NCBI RefSeq assembly: GCF_014773485.1
Contig: NZ_JACXBP010000010.1
Coordinates: 62,001 to 126,000 of the forward strand
DNA: 64,000 nt
Direction of reading: 5' to 3'
Source: Erwinia aphidicola
Lineage (GTDB): Bacteria; Pseudomonadota; Gammaproteobacteria; Enterobacterales; Enterobacteriaceae
Shown here: piece after piece, positions 52,178-61,494 of the stretch
How positions within the stretch are numbered: the stretch's first letter is position 1
Layout of the letters: each line of letters opens with the position of its first letter
Notes under the pieces: generated by a model
What the model was told of the DNA's origin: nothing
Database searches by the model: none
The model's input: only the letters and a program-made list of their open reading frames with translations
Translations under genes and position numbers: made by a program

Positions 52178-52639
52178 TCAGGGCGTAATGGTGCGCATGA
52201 TCGGGTTCTGCAACGAGATCAGGGTTTCGGTCGACTGGATTTCATCAATGGTCTGGATCTTGTTGATCAACACCTGCTGCAGGGCGTCGATCGAGCGGCA
52301 CATCACCTTAATAAAGATGCTGTAGTGGCCGGTGGTGTACCAGGCTTCCACCACCTCTTCAAGCTGCTCCAGTTTCGCTACGGCGGCAGGATAGTCCCTG
52401 GCGCTTTTCAGGATGATGCCGATAAAGCAGCAGACGTCATAGCCCAGCATCTTCGGGTCAATTTCTACCCGCGTGCCTTTAATAATCCCCGCCTGCTTCA
52501 TCTTCTCAACGCGTACGTGAATGGTCCCCGGGCTGACGTTGAACTGCTTTGCCAGTTCGGCGTAGGCGACACGGGCGTTATCCATCAGGGCATTCAGGAT
52601 GCCGCGATCGAGATTATCTGGCTGCATATTATCTGCCAT
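52178..52639 (-). CDS. asnC: Lrp-family transcriptional regulator AsnC
   Basis: AsnC responds to asparagine and in E. coli activates asnA, encoding asparagine synthetase A. The 153-residue product has the helix-turn-helix AYAELAKQFNVSPGTIHVRVEKM near residue 28, in segments, and the ligand-binding RAM domain with YTTGHYSIFIKVMCRSIDAL and the end LISLQNPIMRTI. In E. coli asnA lies beside it in the opposite direction. Here ovoA occupies that side on the same strand, so its target must lie elsewhere. Confidence 0.96.
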   Translation of the reverse strand: MADNMQPDNLDRGILNALMDNARVAYAELAKQFNVSPGTIHVRVEKMKQAGIIKGTRVEIDPKMLGYDVCCFIGIILKSARDYPAAVAKLEQLEEVVEAWYTTGHYSIFIKVMCRSIDALQQVLINKIQTIDEIQSTETLISLQNPIMRTITP

Positions 52640-52728
52640 GGGGGCTCCGGAATTATCGAATAATAAGTTGAACAGACGATAATGTGCGCGATCGTGAACA
52701 GAATGGCAATCGGAGTGATGATATGACA

Positions 52729-52751
52729 GCGGGCGCCGGAGTGGCGCCCGC
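52729..52751. terminator. Hairpin after ovoA
   Basis: GCGGGCGCC-GGAGT-GGCGCCCGC is a perfect nine-pair stem eight bases after the ovoA stop. No T run follows on the minus strand, so termination by this hairpin alone is uncertain. Confidence 0.45.
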
Positions 52752-52759
52752 GGGTGGGA

Positions 52760-54898
52760 TTAGCGTTTACGCCACAGGGTGAGCTGCGCCACGGTATGCT
52801 GATATTTGCGCGCCGTCTCGCGAATAACAAATGGCACATCCTGCGCCGGGGCGATCTCTTCAAAATCGGCCGCCAGCAGGCGTTGCAGCGCCTGATAGGT
52901 TGACAGCGCCTCGCCGTTTTCACGGATACCGCCCAGCCAGTTCTCCTTCGGCGTAAACTCTTCCAGCCAGGTATAAGGCGAGGAGAGCATCAGCACGCCG
53001 CCGGAGCGGATCATGCGGGTGATATCGTGCAGGAAGCGCTGCGGCTGGCGCAGGCGATCAATCAGGTTGGAGGCCAGCACCAGGTCAAAACCTTCCGGCT
53101 GCGGCTTGAGGTTACAGGCATCGCCCTGCACAAACTGGATGCGCTGCGCCTGCTCTGCGCCCAAACCAACGTCTTTCAGCCGCACCTGACGGTATTCAAC
53201 CAGGTCACCCTCTTCCTGGGTGACATAGCGGAAGTCTTCGCCGCTGGTCAGCTGAAGTGCCACGTCGATAAAGCGCGCCGAGTAGTCCATGCCGACGACC
53301 TGCTCAAAGTGGCGCGCCAGTTCAAAGCTGGCGCGCCCGGTGGCGCAGCCGATATCCAACGCGCGCTGGCGTTTATCGGTAAGGGTGCAGGCGATCTCCG
53401 CCAGCGCTTTACCGTAGTTCGCCACGCCGAAGTATTCCGGGCCGTACTGGAAGTCGAGATACTGTGACACCATGCTGTCGGTTTCATACGGATTCTGCAC
53501 CATGGTTTCCTGATGCTCAGAGACGACGTAGCGGAAACCGGCGTGCTGGAAGAAGTGGCGGCGAAATGCGTAACGTGATGATTTCAGTGCTTCATTGCCG
53601 GTTGAGATCCAGCTTCCGCCTTTAATAATCGCGTGTTTGCCGTCAAAGGTTGGCGTCGAGAAATCGTCATACAGCGGATGCACGCGGAAGCCTTCGAAGC
53701 CGTTGATCGGCGTGGTGGTCCACTGCCAGACGTTGCCGATCAGATCGAAGAAATCGCCCTGTGCAAACTGATCCACCGGGCAGGAAGAAGCCCAGTAAGC
53801 GAGGTTAATATTGCCCGGCGCTTCCTGCCAGTCTGGCTGATCGCCTGGCACCTGCTCGCGCAGCAGCATCCACTCGCTCTCTGCTGGTAGCTGTACCGAC
53901 TGCCCGGTTCGATCGGCTTTCCAGCGGCAGAAGGCGGCGGCTTCCAGCTGATTGACCTCCGCCGGCCAGTCCCATGGCATAGCGATCTCTTCAGCCAGCA
54001 GGCGCAGCTTCAGCGCATCCGGCTGGTCAGCGCTGCCAACCCAGAAGGTCGGCATGGTTGCTTCGGCGAACTCGCGCCAGCCCCAGCCTTCATCATCCCA
54101 CCAGCTTTGGGTCTGGTAGCCGCCATCGGCAATAAACGCGAAGAACTCGGCGTTGCTGACCAGCATTTTGCTGGCCTGGAATGGCTGCACGCTGCTGGTC
54201 AGCGAGCCGTACTCATTGTCCCAGCCGTAGGTATCATCGGTTTTGCCCTGGGTGATGCGCCCGGCGGCGACGTCGACCAGACTGTTTTGCGGCACGGACA
54301 GGCGATCGTGGCGCGCGTCCGGGCAGGCGGGCCAGTGCGGCTGAGGTTTGACCCACGCCAGCGGCAGCTGACGCATCAGCACGCTGGAGGTTTCCAGGTG
54401 GATGCGTTCGTGCTCAATGCCCATCAGTATCACCCACGCCGGGCTCTCCCAGCCAATCGGCAGGGTTAGCGGCATCTCGCGGATAAACTTTTCGACGCGC
54501 GCGCGCACTTTGCCGCGATAGTCGCGCAGCTCGGCCACTGATGGCCAGCTGTAGTGGCTGTTATCCAGATCGTCCCAGCTCATTTCATCAACGCCGATCG
54601 CCAGCATCGCTTCGATCTTATCGTCGATACGGCTATCGATCAGACGGCCCGCCATCAGCTTATTAATATAGAAAGTGGCGGTGTGGCCATAATAGAAGAT
54701 CAGCGGATGGCGCAGCGAAATGGCTTTGGTGTAGTAAGCGCGCTCGTCAGCGAGGCAGTCGAACAGGCTTTCGTACAGCTCCCACGTCTGACGGAAGTAG
54801 CTGAGCAGCTGCTGACGTTTCTGTTCGGGGTCGTTGCCGCTTAAGGTCAGCGTGCGGGTCGGTGCAGGTAATCCTGTCTGGTGTTGTTGCGAAGTCAC
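52760..54898 (-). CDS. ovoA: 5-histidylcysteine sulfoxide synthase/mercaptohistidine methyltransferase (ovothiol synthesis)
   Basis: OvoA joins cysteine to histidine in an iron- and oxygen-dependent reaction and, through its C-terminal domain, N-methylates the later mercaptohistidine intermediate in ovothiol A synthesis. The 712 residues comprise a DinB-like domain with the likely iron ligands H72, H163 and H167 (the latter two in GIEHERIHLE), a formylglycine-generating-enzyme-like domain ending GGSWISTGNEALKSSRYAF, and a SAM methyltransferase domain with LDIGCATGRASFEL. The E. tasmaniensis enzyme is a characterised member. I chose GTG 54898 because GGGAG lies upstream; a TTG at 54928 is the alternative. 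Confidence 0.9.
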   Translation of the reverse strand: MTSQQHQTGLPAPTRTLTLSGNDPEQKRQQLLSYFRQTWELYESLFDCLADERAYYTKAISLRHPLIFYYGHTATFYINKLMAGRLIDSRIDDKIEAMLAIGVDEMSWDDLDNSHYSWPSVAELRDYRGKVRARVEKFIREMPLTLPIGWESPAWVILMGIEHERIHLETSSVLMRQLPLAWVKPQPHWPACPDARHDRLSVPQNSLVDVAAGRITQGKTDDTYGWDNEYGSLTSSVQPFQASKMLVSNAEFFAFIADGGYQTQSWWDDEGWGWREFAEATMPTFWVGSADQPDALKLRLLAEEIAMPWDWPAEVNQLEAAAFCRWKADRTGQSVQLPAESEWMLLREQVPGDQPDWQEAPGNINLAYWASSCPVDQFAQGDFFDLIGNVWQWTTTPINGFEGFRVHPLYDDFSTPTFDGKHAIIKGGSWISTGNEALKSSRYAFRRHFFQHAGFRYVVSEHQETMVQNPYETDSMVSQYLDFQYGPEYFGVANYGKALAEIACTLTDKRQRALDIGCATGRASFELARHFEQVVGMDYSARFIDVALQLTSGEDFRYVTQEEGDLVEYRQVRLKDVGLGAEQAQRIQFVQGDACNLKPQPEGFDLVLASNLIDRLRQPQRFLHDITRMIRSGGVLMLSSPYTWLEEFTPKENWLGGIRENGEALSTYQALQRLLAADFEEIAPAQDVPFVIRETARKYQHTVAQLTLWRKR

Positions 54899-54993
54899 GT
54901 CATGCTCCCGTCTTGCCTGATATGCCAAATGGCTAAAGCGTAGATATCACTATAGCAAATAAGCATAGACGGAATGTTTCTTAGGGTGGGGCG

Positions 54994-56454
54994 TTAACGC
55001 TGCCAGCGGCGCAGCAGGCGGCTTTTCAGCCCGGTATCGAAGCGCCAGATATGGTCAAAGATGCGCATGATGCCGGGTTTTCCATGATCGGACATGGCAA
55101 CCGCATGAAAACGTTGCAGCTGCTGCTGCTGGTGGTCGCGCACGCGCTTAACAATGGGGTCGGGCAGGCGCTGGGCGATAAAGTCAGAGAGGATCACCGC
55201 ATCGGCATCGGCCCACAGCGGGCCGGACATCTTTTGCAGCACGGCATCGAGGCAGGCGGCCAGGTCGGTACCGCCGCGAAAACGCTGGCTGAGAAAGCGG
55301 ATCGCCTGGCTGATGCCGTCGGCGGCGGTTAGCTCGTAGCCGATCACCTCATGGGCGAACAGCATAATGTAGCAGCGGCGGTTATCGGCCAGCGCCACCT
55401 TTAACAGGGCGAGGCAGAAAGCCTTAGCGCAGCGTTCGTTAAAGCCGCCCATCGAGCCGGAGGTATCCACGCAGACGATAAACGGCCCGCGTGGCTGTTC
55501 GTCATGCTGCTGGTGGCTGACCGGGCGCAGCGATACCTTATCGTGCCAGCTTTCGCCCTGAAGGCGGTAGGTGAGCAGGCGTTTCTCCACCAGCCGGCGG
55601 TAAAACTCCATCTCCAGCTCGCTGATGCCAAGCGTGGCCAGCTCCGGCGGCAGCAGGCGCAGAATATCATCGCTCTGGTGCAGGCCGCTGACCTCTTCCG
55701 GCACGCTTTCCGGCTCGCGCACCAGCTGGTGAAAAGTTTCCAGCGGCGCATCGTCCGACAGCACCGCTTTAGCCTCACGGCTGCGCCCCAGCTGCTCTGC
55801 CAGCTTCAGCAGCTCCGGCTGACTGGCGAGGAAATCCCCGTACTGCACCATTAGCTGATAGTCGCCGCGCTGCAATGAACTGCGCGTCAGGTCCCACAGC
55901 CGGCCGGCAGCAGCGTCATCGTCACCGGCCAGCACCGGAGCCAGCTGGCCGCTCATCGCCAGCCGTTGCTGCAGCTCCGCCAGCAGCTTGTCGCGTTCCC
56001 GCTCCAGCAGCTGCTGGTTCAGCGTCAGGGTTTGCAGCGTCAGGCTCAGCCGCCAGCGCTGCAGAAACAGCGTCTGCTGGGCATTGCTGAGCTGCAGCGC
56101 ATCATTATTCGCCACCAGCGCCTGGGCTTTTTCGGCAAACGGTGAGTGCTGCTGCGCCAGCCAGCTCAGCAGTTCCGGCAGCTGTGCGCTGAAGTCGTGC
56201 TGGCTCATCAGCTGGCTCTGCTGGAAGCGGCTAAACTCGGCCGCCAGATCTTCCGGCACCGGGGTATTTTTCAGCTGCTGCGCGATCTCTGCTTTCCAGT
56301 GCGGGAGATCGCGCGTCAGGGCGTTCTTCAGCCTGGGGAATTTTTCAAAAAAGGCGGCAAGCTGCGGGGAGGCGAGTAGCGTGATCACCAGCTCTTCAAT
56401 GAGATCGTTTTCATTGACCGCCAGGAACAGGCTCAGGGTATCAAGCGAGATCAC
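54994..56454 (-). CDS. viaA: VWA-domain protein ViaA
   Basis: ViaA is the von Willebrand factor A partner of the MoxR ATPase RavA and stimulates its activity; the pair has been tied to respiratory complexes and aminoglycoside sensitivity. The 486-residue protein (E. coli 483) has a helical N-terminal half and a C-terminal VWA domain with the MIDAS motif VDTSGSMGGFNER near residue 332 and FRGGTDLAACLDA. It ends in IWRFDTGLKSRLLRRWQR. Its GTG start overlaps the ravA stop by four bases. Confidence 0.96.
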   Translation of the reverse strand: MISLDTLSLFLAVNENDLIEELVITLLASPQLAAFFEKFPRLKNALTRDLPHWKAEIAQQLKNTPVPEDLAAEFSRFQQSQLMSQHDFSAQLPELLSWLAQQHSPFAEKAQALVANNDALQLSNAQQTLFLQRWRLSLTLQTLTLNQQLLERERDKLLAELQQRLAMSGQLAPVLAGDDDAAAGRLWDLTRSSLQRGDYQLMVQYGDFLASQPELLKLAEQLGRSREAKAVLSDDAPLETFHQLVREPESVPEEVSGLHQSDDILRLLPPELATLGISELEMEFYRRLVEKRLLTYRLQGESWHDKVSLRPVSHQQHDEQPRGPFIVCVDTSGSMGGFNERCAKAFCLALLKVALADNRRCYIMLFAHEVIGYELTAADGISQAIRFLSQRFRGGTDLAACLDAVLQKMSGPLWADADAVILSDFIAQRLPDPIVKRVRDHQQQQLQRFHAVAMSDHGKPGIMRIFDHIWRFDTGLKSRLLRRWQR

Positions 56455-57944
56455 TGGCGAGCCTGTTTCAGCTGATCGGCCACCTGTTGCAGGCTCTCCT
56501 CCACGCGCGCCAGCCAGTCATCGCTGATAAACAGGCAGCGGTGGTGCTGGCTGAACAGCGTGCGCTGGCCGCGCAGCTGGGTCTCCAGCTCGTCGAGCGC
56601 CAGCACGATCTCTTCCGGCAGCCCCTGCTGCGGTTTGCCCGGCAGCATCAGGCGCGTGGCCTGCAGGCTGACGTCGCGCAGCGTCAGGCAGTCATTGCCG
56701 TCCACGTGCAGGTCGAGCGTCTGGGCAAAGCCGATGCCGTTCAGCTTGCCGCGCACGTCGCCGCCTTTTTGCAGCCAGTGGTGCAGCGCTTCGCGCGCAA
56801 GGGTGATGTGGGTGACCTGCATTTCGTGCAGCGTCAGCGGCTTTTGCAGCATCAGCGTCAGAGCATCGTTAGCCAGCGACTCGGGCAGCTCGTAGTGCGG
56901 CTTGCGGCTGAACATGCCACCGTGCTTCTCCAGCCGGATCGCCTGCTCAACGCTCTGCTGCTGCTGTAACGCCAGGCGGCGGGCGTTGATCTGCTGAAGT
57001 TTGAACAGCATCGGCTGCTGCTGCCAGGCCTGCTGAGTGATCAGGTTATCCAGCTCGTGGTCCAGCAGCTTCATCGAGCCAACGTCATGCCACAGGCAGT
57101 CTTTCAGCAGGATCAGGTCAATCGGCGCAATGGCGTTACGCCCGCTGTAAAAGGCGCTGGCCTGCAGCAGATGAATGGCCTTTTTCCAGCGGCGGTCAGA
57201 AATATAGGGCGCTTCAGGCTGGTTTTCTAACTGCTGACGCAGCTGGAAAATCAGCTCGAAAACATCATCGGGCAGGCTGACTTTGCTGATACCCTGCTGC
57301 CACTCCAGATACTCCTCATCGGTGATGCACAGCGACTCCGCCACCGGGTTCTGGTTCTCGTCCTGCTGGTGGGTCAGCAGGCTGCGGAAGTTCTGCTTTT
57401 CATGCACGTTATCCAGCCACAGGCGAATCAGCATACGGTCATATAGTGCTTCCAGCCCGCTGTCCGCTTCCGGCAGTTCGTTGGAGGCGGTGACCAGCAG
57501 GCGCATCGGGATTTTTTCTTCGCTGTCGCCATTGCGGAAGCGGCGCTCGTTGATCGCCGTCAGCAGGGTATTGAGGATGGCCGGACCGGCTTTCCAGATC
57601 TCATCCAGAAATACGATCTCGGCATCGGGCAGATAGCCTTTGATCAGGCGCTGATAACGCCCCTCATCCTTCAGCGCCTGAATCGATAGCGGGCCGAAAA
57701 CTTCCTCGGGGGTGGAGAAGCGCGTCATCAGATATTCAAAGGCGCGGGCATGCTGGAAGGCGAACTTCAATCGGCGGGCAATCAGGCTTTTAGCAATGCC
57801 GGGAGGGCCGAGTAAAAACACGCTTTCGCCGCACAGGGCAGCGAGCAGGCAAAGGCGAATCGCATGATGGCGTTCGTAAAGTCCTTTCTCTAATGCATTG
57901 CTGAGGCGGGCTATGCGCTCCGCCAGTAATTGAGAGTGGGCCAT
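56451..57944 (-). CDS. ravA: MoxR-family AAA+ ATPase RavA
   Basis: RavA is a hexameric MoxR ATPase that interacts with ViaA and, in E. coli, with the inducible lysine decarboxylase LdcI. The 497 residues begin MAHSQLLAERIARLSNALEKG. Walker A is GPPGIAKS near residue 45, Walker B VFLDEIWKAGPAILN, followed by ASNELPEADSGLEALYDRML. The C-terminal region carries the LARA-type insertion domain. The start at 57944 matches E. coli; an ATG two codons upstream is less likely. Confidence 0.96.
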   Translation of the reverse strand: MAHSQLLAERIARLSNALEKGLYERHHAIRLCLLAALCGESVFLLGPPGIAKSLIARRLKFAFQHARAFEYLMTRFSTPEEVFGPLSIQALKDEGRYQRLIKGYLPDAEIVFLDEIWKAGPAILNTLLTAINERRFRNGDSEEKIPMRLLVTASNELPEADSGLEALYDRMLIRLWLDNVHEKQNFRSLLTHQQDENQNPVAESLCITDEEYLEWQQGISKVSLPDDVFELIFQLRQQLENQPEAPYISDRRWKKAIHLLQASAFYSGRNAIAPIDLILLKDCLWHDVGSMKLLDHELDNLITQQAWQQQPMLFKLQQINARRLALQQQQSVEQAIRLEKHGGMFSRKPHYELPESLANDALTLMLQKPLTLHEMQVTHITLAREALHHWLQKGGDVRGKLNGIGFAQTLDLHVDGNDCLTLRDVSLQATRLMLPGKPQQGLPEEIVLALDELETQLRGQRTLFSQHHRCLFISDDWLARVEESLQQVADQLKQARQ

Positions 57945-58214
57945 AATCAAACAGTCATCCTTTTTCTACGGACAGGCCAGCTTGTTGCTGGCGAGCGCAA
58001 ACACTACTGGCTATGATGCTTGAAAGAGTTGATAGCAGTCAGCTTTTTTATTATCAAACGGTGACATCAGGCGATGTCTTGCCTTTAAGAGTTGTCGTTA
58101 AACGGGTAATTAGGGGTAGGCATTCACTATGAATCATGCATACTGTGCGCGTTTTGATGGTTTGATGAGCTGTGCGCAATCCCGCGTAGGTCGGCTCCAA
58201 CAAAAGATATCTCT

Positions 58215-60083
58215 ATGAGTTCTGAAAAGAAGCAGTCCCTTGGTGCCGTTACGCTGGCAGCAATTGGTGTGGTGTATGGCGACATTGGTACCAGCCCACT
58301 CTATACCCTGCGCGAATGTCTCTCCGGTCAGTTTGGTTTTGGTGTTGAACGCGATGCCGTTTTCGGCTTTTTATCGCTCATTTTCTGGCTGCTGGTGCTG
58401 ACCGTATCGCTGAAATATATCAGCTACGTGATGCGCGCGGATAACGCCGGTGAAGGCGGTATCCTGACGCTGATGTCGCTGGCCGGGAGAAACACCGGGG
58501 CAAGGTCCACCGCCGTGCTGGTGATTATGGGCCTGATTGGCGGCAGCTTCTTTTATGGTGAGGTGGTGATCACCCCTGCGGTTTCGGTCCTTTCGGCGAT
58601 CGAAGGCCTGGAGATCGCCGCACCTTCCCTCGACAGCTACATCGTGCCGATGGCGATTGCCGTGTTGACGCTGCTGTTTGTGATTCAGAAACACGGCACC
58701 GGCATCGTCGGCAAGCTGTTCGCGCCGGTGATGCTGCTGTGGTTTATCGTGCTGGCGGTGCTGGGCGCGCGCGGGATTATCGCCAATCCTGACGTGCTGC
58801 ATGCCATGAACCCGTACTGGGCCGTGCACTTCTTTATTGAGTACAAAACCGTCTCCTTCTTTGCGCTGGGCGCCGTGGTGCTGGCGATTACCGGCGTGGA
58901 AGCGCTGTACGCGGATATGGGCCACTTTGGCAAATTCCCGATCCGCCTCGCATGGTTTAGCGTGGTGCTGCCGTCGCTGGTGCTGAACTATTTCGGCCAG
59001 GGCGCGCTGCTGCTGAAAAACCCGGAGGCGATTAAAAACCCGTTCTTCCTGCTGGCCCCGGACTGGGCGCTGATCCCGATGCTGATTCTGGCTACCCTGG
59101 CGACGGTGATTGCCTCTCAGGCGGTGATCTCGGGCGTCTTCTCTTTGACGCGCCAGGCCGTGCGCCTCGGCTATCTGCCACCAATGCGTATTGTGCACAC
59201 CTCGGAGCAGGAATTTGGCCAGATCTATATTCCGGTGATCAACTGGCTGCTCTACTTTGCCGTGGTCATTGTCATCGTCGGCTTCGAGCACTCCAGCAAC
59301 CTTGCGGCGGCTTACGGCATTGCGGTAACCGGCACCATGGTGCTGACCGCGATCCTGTGTAGCACCGTGGCAATTAAGAACTGGCACTGGAACCGCTATC
59401 TGGTGATCGCCATCCTGATTGGCATGCTGTGCATCGACGTGTCGCTGTTCTCTGCCAACCTGGTGAAAGTGTTTGCCGGTGGCTGGCTGCCGCTGACGCT
59501 GGCGCTGGTGATGTTTATCGTGATGACCACCTGGAAAAGCGAGCGCTTCCGCCTGCTGCGCCGTATGCACGAGCACGGTAATTCGCTGGAGGCGATGATC
59601 GCCTCGCTGGAGAAATCCCCGCCGGTACGCGTGCCGGGCACCGCGGTCTATATGTCGCGTGCGCTCAACGTCATTCCGTTTGCCATGCTGCATAACCTCA
59701 AGCACAACAAGGTGCTGCACGAACGCGTGGTGCTGCTGACGCTGCGTACTGAAGACGCGCCCTATGTGCACAACGTTAAGCGTGTGACCATTGAACAGCT
59801 GTCGCCAACCTTCTGGCGCGTGGTGGCAAGCTACGGCTGGCGCGAAACGCCGAACGTTGAGGAGATCTTCCACCGCTGCGGCCTGGAAGGGTTGAGCTGC
59901 CGCATGATGGAGACGTCATTCTTTATGTCGCACGAGTCGCTGATCATCGGCAAACGTCCGTGGTATCTGCGCCTGCGCGGCAAACTGTTCCTGATGCTGC
60001 AGAAGAATGCGCTGCGTGCGCCGGACCAGTTTGAAATCCCGCCGAACCGCGTGATCGAGCTGGGCACCCAGGTCGAGATTTGA
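58215..60083 (+). CDS. kup: Low-affinity potassium transporter Kup
   Basis: Kup (TrkD) is a proton-coupled potassium uptake protein of the KUP/HAK family. The 622-residue length equals E. coli. The family signature GVVYGDIGTSPLYTLRE lies near residue 18, about twelve membrane helices span to residue 440, and a cytosolic C-terminal domain ends QFEIPPNRVIELGTQVEI. It diverges from ravA over a 270-base region in which I found no firm promoter. Confidence 0.98.
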   Translation: MSSEKKQSLGAVTLAAIGVVYGDIGTSPLYTLRECLSGQFGFGVERDAVFGFLSLIFWLLVLTVSLKYISYVMRADNAGEGGILTLMSLAGRNTGARSTAVLVIMGLIGGSFFYGEVVITPAVSVLSAIEGLEIAAPSLDSYIVPMAIAVLTLLFVIQKHGTGIVGKLFAPVMLLWFIVLAVLGARGIIANPDVLHAMNPYWAVHFFIEYKTVSFFALGAVVLAITGVEALYADMGHFGKFPIRLAWFSVVLPSLVLNYFGQGALLLKNPEAIKNPFFLLAPDWALIPMLILATLATVIASQAVISGVFSLTRQAVRLGYLPPMRIVHTSEQEFGQIYIPVINWLLYFAVVIVIVGFEHSSNLAAAYGIAVTGTMVLTAILCSTVAIKNWHWNRYLVIAILIGMLCIDVSLFSANLVKVFAGGWLPLTLALVMFIVMTTWKSERFRLLRRMHEHGNSLEAMIASLEKSPPVRVPGTAVYMSRALNVIPFAMLHNLKHNKVLHERVVLLTLRTEDAPYVHNVKRVTIEQLSPTFWRVVASYGWRETPNVEEIFHRCGLEGLSCRMMETSFFMSHESLIIGKRPWYLRLRGKLFLMLQKNALRAPDQFEIPPNRVIELGTQVEI

Positions 60084-60087
60084 CAGG

Positions 60088-60141
60088 ATCGGGCATGCCC
60101 GACTCCTGCGGGATCGCGTAAGGGCGAGGCATGCCTCGCCC
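60088..60141. repeat. Two palindromic repeats between kup and qseC
   Basis: ATCGGGCATGCCCGAC (60088-60103) and GCGAGGCATGCCTCGC (60124-60139) are both perfect, and share the central GGCATGCC frame with different flanking pairs. The second equals the core of the repeat at 7911. They separate the convergent kup and qseC. Confidence 0.75.
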
Positions 60142-60144
60142 GGG

Positions 60145-61494
60145 TTATCCATGTAAGTTGACCGTCACCGCAAACCCGCCTTCCTGACGATTGCTCATCG
60201 TGACCTTCATGCCGTGCAGCTGGGCAATTTGATGAACGATCGACAAGCCTAATCCGCTGCCGGACTGTTCCTGACCCGGCGGGCGATAGAAGCGTTCACC
60301 GATACGCGTCAGCACTTCAGGGCTGACGCCCGGCCCGTTATCCAGCACCTGCAACTGTCCCGCAGTCAGCGTGATGCGCACGTCGCTGCCCGCCGGGCTG
60401 TAGCGAATGGCGTTATCCAGCAGGTTGCGCACCAGCAGCGCCAGCAGTAGCGGGTTGCCCAGCTGGATAACCGGTTCTGTTGGGGCATCAAGCGCCAGCT
60501 CCACGCCGGCAGCCTGGGCGCGGGAATAGTGCTCAACCACCGCCTGCTGGATGATGCTCTGCCAGTCTAGACGCTGTTTTTCCAGCTGCTGGCCCGAGTC
60601 CAGCCTTGAAAGGGTTAGCAGCTGATCCACCAGCCGGGTGGCGCGGTCGATACCCGCATCCAGGCTGGTAAGCGCATGGTGGCGCATGGCGCTGTCGTCG
60701 TGCGCCAGCTGGGCAACCTCGGTCTGCACCTTCAGCGCCGCCAGCGGGCTGCGCAGTTCGTGGGCGGCATCGGAGGTAAAGCGCCGTTCACGCTGCAGCA
60801 TCTCCCCGATACGGCTGAACAGCTGGTTCAGCTCGCTCAGCAGCGGGTGCACCTCCTGCGGCAGGCGTTTTACCTCGACCGGGGCGGTGTCATCGGCTTT
60901 ACGCTGGCGCAGCTGGTGGGCGATATGCTTCAGCGGGCGCAGCTCCCACGTCACCAGCCACAGCATCAGCAGCAGCATCACCGGCAGTGCCACCAGCCAC
61001 GGCGTCAGGTTGGTCTGCACCAGGTCACGCGTGAGGTCATCGCGGTATTCCCACTCCTGGCCGACCACCACCACGTATTTGTCATCCTGAGTGCGCAGCC
61101 ACACCATGCGCCAGCGGTCGTCGTCATCCTTCATCCGTGCATCGCGAAAGCCATCTCGCTGATAGTCGAAGATAAAATCTTTACCCTTATCGCCATCATT
61201 CAGCACCATTTTGCCGTCGCGGGTAAAGACGGCGAAGGCCAGCGCGTCATCGTCCTGTTCGCCGCGGTGGTGGCGCAGCAGTTTTTTGCTTTTGGGCAGG
61301 GCGGCTAAATCGGCGCTGAACTGTTCGGGATTGAGGCGCAGCAGGCGCTTAGCGAACAGCATCTGCTGGGTATCAAACAGCTCATTGATGTTGTGGCGCG
61401 TCTGCCACCAGGACCCCAGCGCCGCTGCGCCCCAGCACAGCAGGCTGAGCAGCAGGAAGCCCAGCATCAGGCGCATGCGCAGGCTGCGCTGCAT
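60145..61494 (-). CDS. qseC: Sensor histidine kinase QseC
   Basis: QseC is the membrane sensor of the QseBC two-component system, reported to respond to autoinducer-3 and catecholamines in enteric bacteria. The 449-residue length is that of E. coli. Two membrane helices flank a periplasmic domain with DELFDTQ-like ELFDTQQMLFAKRL and VVVVGQEWEYRDDL. The HisKA site is RRFTSDAAHELRSPLAALK; the ATPase domain has NLLDNAIRYSP, DNGPGVSPE and GSGLGLSIV. Its ATG overlaps the qseB stop (TGATG), showing coupled translation. Confidence 0.92.
   Translation of the reverse strand: MQRSLRMRLMLGFLLLSLLCWGAAALGSWWQTRHNINELFDTQQMLFAKRLLRLNPEQFSADLAALPKSKKLLRHHRGEQDDDALAFAVFTRDGKMVLNDGDKGKDFIFDYQRDGFRDARMKDDDDRWRMVWLRTQDDKYVVVVGQEWEYRDDLTRDLVQTNLTPWLVALPVMLLLMLWLVTWELRPLKHIAHQLRQRKADDTAPVEVKRLPQEVHPLLSELNQLFSRIGEMLQRERRFTSDAAHELRSPLAALKVQTEVAQLAHDDSAMRHHALTSLDAGIDRATRLVDQLLTLSRLDSGQQLEKQRLDWQSIIQQAVVEHYSRAQAAGVELALDAPTEPVIQLGNPLLLALLVRNLLDNAIRYSPAGSDVRITLTAGQLQVLDNGPGVSPEVLTRIGERFYRPPGQEQSGSGLGLSIVHQIAQLHGMKVTMSNRQEGGFAVTVNLHG

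Noticed and set aside
58371..59873. A 500-codon open frame on the minus strand opposite kup
   Set aside because: Its composition is dominated by H, Q and R and it has no recognisable domain; kup on the other strand is a certain gene.
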